The position numbers and the translations under genes are program-made. From Nitrosomonas sp. sh817 (GTDB lineage Bacteria; Pseudomonadota; Gammaproteobacteria; Burkholderiales; Nitrosomonadaceae), in assembly GCF_030908545.1 (NCBI RefSeq), contig NZ_CP133083.1, positions 930,001-994,000 of the forward strand: DNA of 64,000 bases. The letters are read 5' to 3'. Positions 1 to 7,704 of the stretch are shown piece by piece. Numbering within the stretch: position 1 is the stretch's first letter; every line of letters starts with the position of its first letter. The notes under the pieces are model-generated. The model did no database searches and was not told where the DNA came from. It saw only the letters and a program-made list of their open reading frames with translations.

Positions 1-1126
1 TTCTACCGTGATTGATCCGCCCATTTTATCGACGATGTTTTTGGAAATCGCCAATCCCAAACCGGTGCCGTCAAATTTCCGGGTTATCGAACCATCCGCT
101 TGATAAAACGGGTTGAAGAGATTTCTGAGGACACTTGCATCCATGCCGATACCGTTATCTTTAAAGATGATAGAGAGCTGACCATCGCAATAATTGGCAA
201 TAATCTCAACGATACCGCCTTCTGCAAATTTGATCGCATTGGACGCGATATTGTTGATGACTTGTTTTAACCGGATTTCATCGTCTTCTACATGGAGATC
301 TTCAGCGATGTCCTGATAATCGAACCGGAGGTTAACGCGCTTTTCCTTTGCCAGAGCGAGTAATATCGCATGACAATCCTTGAATACTTTGATGAGTGGC
401 AGCCGTGTTTTTTCGATATGGAATTTACCCGCTTGAATTTTCGAGAAATCGAGCAATTCGTTTACGATATCGAGCAAATGCCCGCCGGATAGATGGATGT
501 TGCGCGCATAATTTTTAATCTTTTCATGATCGGATTCCACTGCAATTAGCGCAGACAAACCCATCACGGCGTTGAGAGGGGTACGCAGTTCGTGACTGAC
601 ATTCGCCAAGAATTCATCTTTCATTTGCTGCGCTTTTTGCCACTCCTTGAATGCGGTAATATCCTCGAAAACACCGACATAGCCGATTAAATGATCGTTC
701 GCATCTCGCAATGACTGATCGATAAAAAAGTCACAAATGTCGATTGATCTTTGCGGATATAGGTCCACTCCCTGGTTTCAACTTCGCGCTTTTCCCGAGG
801 TTTTTTGACGAAAACGTCAAATCCCGGCTCGATGCCTAGTTCTGTTGCACGATCTGCAATTTCTTCAGGTACATGAATAATGGCGGGTGTTACTTGGCCA
901 ATCACTTCTTCTGCGCGGTAGCCCAGCATTTTTTTGGCAGCAGGGTTAAAGATCAGAATGGTTCCGTTCAAATCGGTTTCGATAACGCCGTAGCGAGTCG
1001 TCTGAATGATGACCTCAATCGCCCGCACACGCATCGATGTTCTAGTATTGTTGTACCGCACCGGTGATGGAGATATGCAATATAGCCAATACAAGCCAGC
1101 GAGAATGCCACCAAAATAGCTGTCAT
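1..1126 (-). pseudogene. PAS sensor histidine kinase, frameshifted and cut by window edge
   Basis: The reverse strand encodes a membrane-anchored sensor kinase in pieces. From 1126 there is a short hydrophobic start (MTAILVAFSLACIGYIAY). A PAS domain follows in another frame (about 1035-690, with TDLNGTILIFNPAAKKMLGY). The PAS end (DANDHLIGYVGVFED), the HisKA H-box (SHELRTPLNAVMG) and the HATPase motifs (NAIKFAEGG, DNGIGMD, GTGLGLAISK) are in a third frame down to base 1. At the PAS/HisKA break, adding one T to the six-T run near 727-732 restores a continuous reading frame. The protein would autophosphorylate on the H-box histidine and pass the phosphate to a regulator not visible here. I cannot tell a real lesion from a homopolymer sequencing error. 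The second break, near 1040, makes a true pseudogene more likely. The C-terminus lies outside the window. Confidence 0.7.
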
Positions 1127-1272
1127 AAAGTCATCGGAAGGGAATCAATTTGATGACTGATAATAATGTTTTTAAAGGAGATAAACCAGGAAAGAGTGAA
1201 ATATATTTGGAGACCGCCCCATATTCAATGATGAGTTTCCGGCTGTTTTTTCCTGGGAATTTCTACCATGGT

Positions 1273-2368
1273 GGATTCAAAATTGAAGTGCAACTTTTGT
1301 AAGGAAGTTTAGGAAGCAAGCTGCGGTAGTATCGGAGCTTCTTAAACGACCAAGTAGAAGGAGCACAGATGAAGCACTACAAGCAGCTCACCAGCGAGCA
1401 ACGATACCAGATTTCCGGCTTGAAGAAGGCGGGTTTGAACCAATCGCGAATAGCGGATGCAGTGGGCGTGAGCAAGTCGACGATTTCGCGGGAATTCAGG
1501 CGGAACAAGGGTCGGCGTGACTGGTATCCCAAGCAGGCGCAGGAATTACGGAACGAGCGCCGAAAACAATGCGCCAACGCCCAGCGTTTATCAATGTCGG
1601 ACTGGACGGAAGTTGAGCGATTGGTTCGGCTGGACATGAGTCCGGAGCAAGCGGCCCGTCGACTTGCTTTGGAAAGTGTGTTGCAGATCAGTCACGAGAC
1701 GATCTACTTGCACATATATGCAGACAAGCGTCGAGGTGGCGACCTGTGGCGGCATTTGCGTTGCCAGAAGCCCCGCAGGAAGCGTTATGCGAGCGGTCAA
1801 GAGCGCCGGGGCACGATCAAGAACCGGATCGGCATTGATGAGCGTCCGGGGATCGTGGATCAGAAGAACCGCATAGGCGACTGGGAGGGCGACACCGTAA
1901 TCGGCAAGAACCATCAAGGCGCATTGGTTACGCTGGCCGAGAGGAAGTCGCGCTACATTCTGGCAGCCCAAGTGCCCGGCAAACATGCATCGGGCGTAAC
2001 GGCGGCGGTAACGCGATTGCTGCGCCCCCATAAACGCAAGTGCCACACCATGACATTCGACAACGGGAAAGAATTTGCGGAGCATGAAACCATTGCTGCG
2101 AAACTCAATGTGGATATCTACTTCGCTCATCCTTATCATTCATGGGAGCGCGGCTTGAACGAGAACAGCAATGGGCTGCTGCGGCAGTATTTCCCCAAGG
2201 GAATGGAATTGATTAAGGTGACCCAGGAACAAGTACAATGGGCGGTGGATAGACTCAACCATCGACCGCGCAAGGTGCTTGGATTCAGAACCCCGTTTGA
2301 GGTGTTCTTCGGAAAGACGGTGCGCTATACCAAGCCACCGCTAGGTGTTGCACTTCGAAGTTGAATCC
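1273..2368 (+). mobile_element. IS30-family insertion sequence, complete
   Basis: The element is bounded by imperfect inverted repeats of about 22 bp, 1273-1294 and 2347-2368. Both share GGATTCAA and GAAGTGCAAC and differ at three positions. It holds one transposase gene. IS30 elements normally duplicate 2-3 bp of target. The bases outside the two ends (GT on the left, GC on the right) do not match, so there is no visible target duplication. The right end lies inside the reading frame of the adjacent ligase gene, and the left flank is a gene-poor stretch before a broken kinase. Confidence 0.85.
1369..2364 (+). CDS. IS30-family transposase
   Basis: This 331-residue DDE transposase is of normal length for the IS30 family. 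The N-terminal helix-turn-helix (about residues 6-48, LTSEQRYQISGLKKAGLNQ and SKSTISREFRRN) should bind the inverted repeats. The catalytic core carries the expected acidic residues: DWEGDTVIG (first Asp), TFDNGKEF (second Asp) and HSWERGLNENSNGLLRQ (Glu). No frameshift or internal stop is seen, so the element may still be active. The coding sequence ends only 4 bp before the right end of the element. Confidence 0.93.
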   Translation: MKHYKQLTSEQRYQISGLKKAGLNQSRIADAVGVSKSTISREFRRNKGRRDWYPKQAQELRNERRKQCANAQRLSMSDWTEVERLVRLDMSPEQAARRLALESVLQISHETIYLHIYADKRRGGDLWRHLRCQKPRRKRYASGQERRGTIKNRIGIDERPGIVDQKNRIGDWEGDTVIGKNHQGALVTLAERKSRYILAAQVPGKHASGVTAAVTRLLRPHKRKCHTMTFDNGKEFAEHETIAAKLNVDIYFAHPYHSWERGLNENSNGLLRQYFPKGMELIKVTQEQVQWAVDRLNHRPRKVLGFRTPFEVFFGKTVRYTKPPLGVALRS

Positions 2369-3498
2369 GCGCATTGATTGAATGCGCTTTTTCCGGGAGA
2401 AGCGTGATATCGTTCCAGAGCCTCCCGAACCACCAAATCCATTAAATCCGGCGCGCGGACACCGGCATGCCGCCATGCCATGACGAACGGCGCCCAGGCG
2501 GAGAGTCCCGGCATAGTATTGACTTCGTTGAGCACCGGGCCTTGGGGACCCAGGAAACAATCGATGCGGGCGATTCCGCGCATGTCCAATGCGCGCCAGA
2601 CTTTTACAGCAAAGTCCTGTAGTTTGGCGGTATCGGTTTCGTCCAGCCGGGCGGGAACGATATCGTCGAGCGCGCCGGCGCTGTATTTGGCGTCGTAGTC
2701 GAAACTGTCAGCACGCAAGGTGGATTCGGCGATGGCGGAGATTCTCGGATGCGCTTGATTGCCGGCAACGCCGATGCCGTATTCGATGCCTGGTACCTGC
2801 GCTTCCACCAGGATTCGGCTATCCCATTTCAGTGCGTTTTCGATGGCGGATGCTAGCTCTTCGAAGCGGGTAACACGGTGCAAGCCGATCGACGAGCCCA
2901 AGCGGGCGGGTTTGATGAACAATGGTAAACCCAAGGGGCGGCAGCGTTCCAGGCAGGCCTGCGCATCATGAGCCCAGGTAACGTTGGTGACCATAGCCCA
3001 AGGTGCGACGGTCAGTCCGGCTGCTTCGCAGAATTGCTTGGTCAGAATTTTATCGATTCCCAGCGCCGAACCTTCCATATTGCAGCCGCCGTAGGGCAAG
3101 CGCAAAAATTCGAGGAAGCCTTGAATGCTGCCGTCTTCGCCGCCTTGACCATGAAAAACCGGCAGGAAAAGTCCCCAGTCGCCTTGGCCGCCATCGCGAA
3201 GGCAAGTGTCGCCGGACGGATGCGCGCGTTCCTGCAGCCATGCGCAGAGATCACCCGTCGGTGGCGTCTCGCCAGGGCCGAAGAAAGTGACGTCGTTGCG
3301 GGCAAAGAAAGTCGCGATTGCATCGCGGCAAGTAGCAGCAGGCGCCGGTTTACCTTGCTGGTCGAAATAAACGCCGCGAGCCTGATAGCGCGAAGGATCG
3401 AGGTGTAACAGGACAAACAGCCCGGATTTAACGCTCACCCAGTGTTCCGGGCTTTTGCCGCCGAATAGGACAGTTACGGTTTGACGGGTTTTGTTCAT
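2341..3498 (-). CDS. D-alanine-D-alanine ligase-like ATP-grasp protein, 3' end replaced by IS30
   Basis: This 385-residue ATP-grasp ligase is of the Ddl/Van family, which joins D-Ala to D-Ala or a related acceptor with ATP in the cytoplasm. Visible motifs are VLFGGKSPEHWVS (Glu18 matches DdlB Glu15), HGQGGEDGSIQG, FIKPARLGSSIG (serine of the triad), FDYDAKYSAG (Tyr272 matches DdlB Tyr216), ARIDCFL and LNEVNTMPGL (metal-binding Glu and Asn). The start ATG overlaps the stop of the upstream paralogue by 4 bp, so the two are translationally coupled. About the last ten residues (QCADSTSKCNT) and the stop codon come from the right end of the IS30 element, so the native C-terminus has been replaced. 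The fold should survive, because all active-site motifs lie upstream of the junction. Confidence 0.85.
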   Translation of the reverse strand: MNKTRQTVTVLFGGKSPEHWVSVKSGLFVLLHLDPSRYQARGVYFDQQGKPAPAATCRDAIATFFARNDVTFFGPGETPPTGDLCAWLQERAHPSGDTCLRDGGQGDWGLFLPVFHGQGGEDGSIQGFLEFLRLPYGGCNMEGSALGIDKILTKQFCEAAGLTVAPWAMVTNVTWAHDAQACLERCRPLGLPLFIKPARLGSSIGLHRVTRFEELASAIENALKWDSRILVEAQVPGIEYGIGVAGNQAHPRISAIAESTLRADSFDYDAKYSAGALDDIVPARLDETDTAKLQDFAVKVWRALDMRGIARIDCFLGPQGPVLNEVNTMPGLSAWAPFVMAWRHAGVRAPDLMDLVVREALERYHASPGKSAFNQCADSTSKCNT

Positions 3499-4715
3499 AG
3501 CCGATCCTTAAATCCGGTATTAAGTTGATTGCGCCGCCGGTGGCGATTCAATCCGGCAGCCATGATCTGATCGAGTAAAGCGGTTGGCGGCAAACCGGCT
3601 TTGGTGAATGCTTCGGCATAGACGCTGTGCGCGCCGAAACCCGGCATGGTATTGACTTCGTTGATTGCGAATTGGCCATTCTCATAGAAACAATCGACTC
3701 GAGCGCAACTTTCCAGATCCAGCGCATGCCAGGCGGCTACGGCAAGTTCCTGAAGTTGGCGGGTTTGGTTAGCATCGAGGCGGGCTGGAATGGCATCGTC
3801 TTGCGCCTGATTGCCGAATTTGGCTTCGTAATCGAAAAAATCCGGATTCAGTGCATACCCAACCACTAAAGAAACCCTCGGATCGTCGAGACCGCACAAT
3901 CCGATGCCGTACTCCGGCCAATTGCATTGCGGTTCAATCAGCACACGCCGGTCTAGCGTCAATGATTGAATCAGCGCAGTAATCAGTTCCTGGCGGTTGA
4001 TGGCTTTGGTGACGCCGAGCGACGATCCCAGGCTGGCCGGTTTGACGAAAACCGGGTACTGCAAGCGTTGCTCTATTTCGATTATGCGCTCGGCCAGTGC
4101 CGGGCTGATGGCTTTGATTGCATCGAAACTTGATCCGGATTGGTATTGATGATCCTTCGGCAGTCCAATCAATGCTGAAAACGCGCTATCGGTGCCTAAT
4201 TCCCAATCGTCGATGGTGGCTTGCGGCAGCACCGGCAAACCGGAAACCCGCAGGATCGCCTTGGTTTTGATTTTATCGACGCTGATGACGGACGCTGCGA
4301 TACCGCAACCGGCGTAGGGCAGATCCAAGCTTTCGCAAAAACCTTGGAAACTGCCGTCTTCGCCGCCGCGGCCATGAAAAGCCGGCCAGACCAAGTCCCA
4401 ATCGCCGCTGGTCAAGGTGGTCCATGGGACTCCTCGCCAAGCCGCTGCTTGCCGGAAGATAGCTCGGCATTGCTCGGCGCCTGCCGGATCGCTCCAGGCT
4501 TTGATGTAGGGATGAGCCGCCCACGTTTCGAATAAACCCGGTAATTCCGCGGCTTCCGCCAAGCGGCCGTCAGGGTGCTGGTAGAAAAAGCTAGGCCGGT
4601 GATCCGGACGGAATTGGCTGAGTATCCACAGCGCACTTTCGATGCTGCCGATATGCTCAGCGCCGGTACCGCCGCAAACCAGCGCCAGCTTCAGCGAAGG
4701 CAATTGAGTTGTCAC
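3495..4715 (-). CDS. Second D-Ala-D-Ala ligase-like ATP-grasp protein (Tyr to Phe in the omega loop)
   Basis: This 406-residue Ddl/Van-family ligase is a tandem paralogue of the next gene. Motifs are LVCGGTGAEHIGS (Glu20 matches DdlB Glu15), HGRGGEDGSFQG, FVKPASLGSSLG, FDYEAKFGNQ, ARVDCFY and INEVNTMPGF. The omega-loop residue matching DdlB Tyr216 is Phe300. In the family this Tyr/Phe position helps decide dipeptide versus depsipeptide (D-Ala-D-Lac) synthesis: Leuconostoc Ddl has Phe, and DdlB Y216F gains depsipeptide activity. An extra stretch of about 30 residues lies between the central domain and the ATP-grasp lysine motif. It sits 26 bp after a glycosyltransferase gene and overlaps the first ligase by 4 bp. 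Activity on D-lactate is inference. Confidence 0.87.
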   Translation of the reverse strand: MTTQLPSLKLALVCGGTGAEHIGSIESALWILSQFRPDHRPSFFYQHPDGRLAEAAELPGLFETWAAHPYIKAWSDPAGAEQCRAIFRQAAAWRGVPWTTLTSGDWDLVWPAFHGRGGEDGSFQGFCESLDLPYAGCGIAASVISVDKIKTKAILRVSGLPVLPQATIDDWELGTDSAFSALIGLPKDHQYQSGSSFDAIKAISPALAERIIEIEQRLQYPVFVKPASLGSSLGVTKAINRQELITALIQSLTLDRRVLIEPQCNWPEYGIGLCGLDDPRVSLVVGYALNPDFFDYEAKFGNQAQDDAIPARLDANQTRQLQELAVAAWHALDLESCARVDCFYENGQFAINEVNTMPGFGAHSVYAEAFTKAGLPPTALLDQIMAAGLNRHRRRNQLNTGFKDRL

Positions 4716-4741
4716 GTATTTTAAACCCCAACTTAAAACGT

Positions 4742-5467
4742 TTATCGTCTACCGTCGTACCAGATCGGTAATTTCTTTTTGTCGAGTAACGTTTTACGGG
4801 GGCTAAAGATGACACGCAATAATTGTCCGGCAATTTCACGGCCGGTATATAGCTGGATTTTTCGTGGAGAAGTTTCCAATGGATGACGGGACAGTATCGT
4901 GAATTTCAAGCCACGTTGCCGTCCCCATTTTTTCAGAAGTTCACTTAAATCGATTTCGTCGGCGGCGAACAATTCCTGATTGAAACCGCCCACATCGCGG
5001 AAGGCATCGGTACGGCAAACCACCAATGCGCCTGCTGCCCAATGGAAAGTTACCGATAATGCCGTCCAAAGCCGCATCGCGGCATTGCCCCACCAGGGCA
5101 AACCGGGCATGTGCAGGACACTGCCGCATCCGACATAGCGGCCGCTGTCGATCAATTTCAGGATATCGGCCACCATCCCCGGATTAAGCAAGCTGTCGGC
5201 ATCGACAAACAGTAACCAATCACCGGTTGCGGCTGCAGCGCCAGTATTGCGCGCGCGCCCGATTTGATTGACCGGTTCGAACACCACTTGCGCGCCTGCT
5301 TGCTTGGCGAGCTCGGCGGTTTTATCGGTGGAATTGTTGTCTACGACTATGACTTCGTGGGTAAAACCGGGGCGCTGATTGGCGCCGACTGATTGTTGGA
5401 TCGATTGCAAGCAATCAAGAATCAATTGCTCTTCATTGAACGCCGGGATAACAATCGAAAGGTGCAT
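4742..5467 (-). CDS. Family 2 glycosyltransferase
   Basis: This 241-residue GT-A fold glycosyltransferase starts with the usual nucleotide-sugar site (SIVIPAFNEE, then VIVVDNNSTDKT) and has the metal-binding DAD in LLFVDADSLLNPG. No membrane segment is evident, so it is probably cytoplasmic or peripherally bound. It is the first gene of a likely three-gene unit with the two Ddl-like ligases (26 bp gap, same strand). That hints at cell-wall or small-molecule glycoside chemistry, but donor and acceptor cannot be read from the sequence. No canonical Shine-Dalgarno was seen. Confidence 0.85.
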   Translation of the reverse strand: MHLSIVIPAFNEEQLILDCLQSIQQSVGANQRPGFTHEVIVVDNNSTDKTAELAKQAGAQVVFEPVNQIGRARNTGAAAATGDWLLFVDADSLLNPGMVADILKLIDSGRYVGCGSVLHMPGLPWWGNAAMRLWTALSVTFHWAAGALVVCRTDAFRDVGGFNQELFAADEIDLSELLKKWGRQRGLKFTILSRHPLETSPRKIQLYTGREIAGQLLRVIFSPRKTLLDKKKLPIWYDGRR

Positions 5468-5542
5468 TAATAGTGACGGAGAAAAAATGGATAGTTGCGG
5501 TACGGATCAACGGAGAGCGATGCTGCCGCTCTCCGGTATCCA

Positions 5543-6130
5543 TTAAAACTCGCCGGATTTAATGTAAGGTTGTGACCACAGAATCACTTGCATCAATACC
5601 GATTTACGCCATGCGTCTTGCATGCGGTCGACATCGTCGCGCGAATGGCCGCCTTTTTCCAGGAATGGGCGCAGCGTGGTGGTGATCGGGATCAGCAATG
5701 CAAAAATGTAGTGCACGTGAATGATCGGTACTGCTTTCACATTGTCGGTGGTGTTTTTCTTCGTGCTGTGATGACGCAAGCCGATTTCGTGTTGATAATT
5801 CAGCCAATCTTGATTGTAATCGGCGTTGGCGGTATCCAGAATCCATTGGCCGAAACGTTTGCGCACGCCGCCGAGGTAATCCATATTCGGTTGGCCGTCG
5901 GATGCATTGGTAAAGTAGTGCAGCAGAAAGGGAGTTGAGCCGACGAATCCATACCATACATCCAGAATTTGCTCGACTTGATCTTTCAACACGTCATGCG
6001 ACATTTTCAAGTAACGCACATCGTCGTCGCCAAATAATGAGGCTTGTTTGAGTTTGGCAAAATCGTCCATGGAAACGGGAGATTTTGCAACGGCAGCGGT
6101 GCCGTAAGTATAACCGGGTATATTTGCCAT
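5543..6130 (-). CDS. Protoglobin (single-domain haem protein)
   Basis: This 195-residue protein matches the globin-coupled-sensor/protoglobin family over its whole length and resembles Methanosarcina acetivorans protoglobin closely (IPGYTYG, LDVWYGFVGS, VRKRFGQWILDTAN, EIGLRHH). The proximal haem histidine should be in the EIGLRHH segment. Protoglobins bind O2, CO and NO, and roles in NO or reactive-nitrogen handling have been proposed. There is no linked output domain, so it is not a fused sensor. I chose the ATG at 6130 over an upstream ATG at 6178 because AAAGGA precedes it at good spacing and the archaeal homologue begins near the same IPGYTYG. It stands alone between the glycosyltransferase and the glycerol operon. 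Confidence 0.93.
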   Translation of the reverse strand: MANIPGYTYGTAAVAKSPVSMDDFAKLKQASLFGDDDVRYLKMSHDVLKDQVEQILDVWYGFVGSTPFLLHYFTNASDGQPNMDYLGGVRKRFGQWILDTANADYNQDWLNYQHEIGLRHHSTKKNTTDNVKAVPIIHVHYIFALLIPITTTLRPFLEKGGHSRDDVDRMQDAWRKSVLMQVILWSQPYIKSGEF

Positions 6131-6312
6131 AAAATTTCCTTTTTTGTAATTTAAGATGTCGATCGTCAGCGGTAACAACGTGGGTCGTTACCCAATCAGT
6201 CAATATCATGCGATGATGCATTCAATCATAGTTCGAGAATCATTCCAATGAACCGATATTCGCGGTGCGAATTTTACAGGATTGATAATTCGCAAGGCTA
6301 GATTTTTTCATG

Positions 6313-7704
6313 TCACTTGACCGGGCTTTTCAGCAAAGCATCCAGCCAAAACTGCCACTGCCGGTATTTTTTGCCGAGTTTGTCATTGGTTTGTTCAATA
6401 ACGATTCTTTGCCTGTCTGTCCGGCTGGTAACTGTTAGTCCGGCGGCCAGCATGGCAGCACCTTGCAAGCTGGCTTCCTGTTGCTGTAAATGAAATACCG
6501 GCACGGCAATGCACTGAGCGATTCCCTGTTGCAAACAGGGCAAGGCGGATAAGCCGCCGGATAATAAAACGCCTGTCAATGGCGTGTGCCGGTGAAATTC
6601 TTCGAGGATGCGCGTCACTCTGAAAATGATCGCTTCGAGTAACAGCGAAGCGGCTTGTTGCCGGCTTAAATGAGTGACCGGCTGAGAAAAATAAAGCCCC
6701 CAGTCGCTGCGGAAATAGGGCGCACCCAGGCCGCTGGGTTCGGCTAAACAAAAAATATCGTTTGTGGCCAGATCTTGCAGGGAACAAGCATTCACCGGAT
6801 AGGGGGCGAGCGCGGCGGCAATGGAATTGAGCGTACCTTCGATGGCAAACTGCGCCGGCTGGTTGCGGTTTTGGAATACCAGCGTTTGCAGGTAGCCGCC
6901 GAATGCCGGTTCGCCGCTTTTAAGCGAGCGGATGACAAAGCCGCCGGTGCCGAGATTGACCAATGCTTCGTTGCATGAATGGGTCAAGCTGGCGATCAGT
7001 GCGGCGGATTGGTCGCCAACGCTGGCTTGCAACGTCAATCCATTCTTCAAAAGAAGATTGAACCCGGTTGAAGGCTGAATCGCCGGGAGAATCGACCGCG
7101 GAATATCGAACAGCTTGCACAAATCCTCCATCCATTGCAGTTGGTGAATATCCATTAAGAGCGTGCGTGCAGCCATCGAGGCATCGGTGATGAAATACTG
7201 CTTATCCGTCCAGCGCCAAATCAAGAAGGTATCCAAGGTACCGGCCAGCCATTCACCCGTGATCAGTTTCTGGGGCCATAACGGGTTTTGCTGCAATAAC
7301 ACACTGAGTTTGGGAGCGAGGTAATAGGGCGTTAGCCGTAAGCCGGTCTTTGATTGAATGATGCCGGCCGATGCGTGCAGTTGGTCGCAACAACTGGCGC
7401 CGCGATCGTCTTGCCACGAGATCAGCGGCGTGACCGGTTGGCCGCTGGCATTATCCCAAATCAAAAAAGACGAACGCTGACTGCACAAGCCTAACGGCGG
7501 TTTCGGATTGGTATCCGCAAGGCATTGCGCGAGCACTTGATCGGCTGTTTCAACGTATTGCAGGGCATCGCTTTCATAGCGGCCCCGCTGTCCATTGATA
7601 GCCGGCGCCGGGCGGGAAACGATGCAGGAAAGATTGCCGGAGGCATCCATCAAAGCCGCTTTGATGGAGGTGGAGCCTAAATCCAAAGAGGCTGCTGCAA
7701 TCAT
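6313..7704 (-). CDS. FGGY-family carbohydrate kinase (glycerol kinase-like)
   Basis: This 463-residue sugar/polyol kinase has the FGGY two-domain architecture: phosphate-1 motif LDLGSTSIKAALMD at the N-terminus, the mid-protein ISWQDDRG (catalytic Asp region), NLGTGGFV and the C-terminal adenosine motif LLSGGLSALPCLQQG. It transfers phosphate from ATP to a polyol. Its place in a GlpQ-GlpD operon suggests glycerol, but the sequence is divergent from classical GlpK and another substrate is possible. The start is set at 7704 because that ATG overlaps the glpD stop as ATGA, a signature of translational coupling. A longer frame exists to 7764 but lies inside glpD. Confidence 0.85.
   Translation of the reverse strand: MIAAASLDLGSTSIKAALMDASGNLSCIVSRPAPAINGQRGRYESDALQYVETADQVLAQCLADTNPKPPLGLCSQRSSFLIWDNASGQPVTPLISWQDDRGASCCDQLHASAGIIQSKTGLRLTPYYLAPKLSVLLQQNPLWPQKLITGEWLAGTLDTFLIWRWTDKQYFITDASMAARTLLMDIHQLQWMEDLCKLFDIPRSILPAIQPSTGFNLLLKNGLTLQASVGDQSAALIASLTHSCNEALVNLGTGGFVIRSLKSGEPAFGGYLQTLVFQNRNQPAQFAIEGTLNSIAAALAPYPVNACSLQDLATNDIFCLAEPSGLGAPYFRSDWGLYFSQPVTHLSRQQAASLLLEAIIFRVTRILEEFHRHTPLTGVLLSGGLSALPCLQQGIAQCIAVPVFHLQQQEASLQGAAMLAAGLTVTSRTDRQRIVIEQTNDKLGKKYRQWQFWLDALLKSPVK

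Noticed and set aside
3495-4715. Loss of the catalytic Glu15 in the Ddl paralogues, first suspected from AEHIGS and PEHWVS
   Set aside because: Re-counting against E. coli DdlB (SAEREVS) and VanA (SEEHDVS) shows that Glu15 is the first Glu of the motif, which both proteins keep. Only the less critical third position differs.
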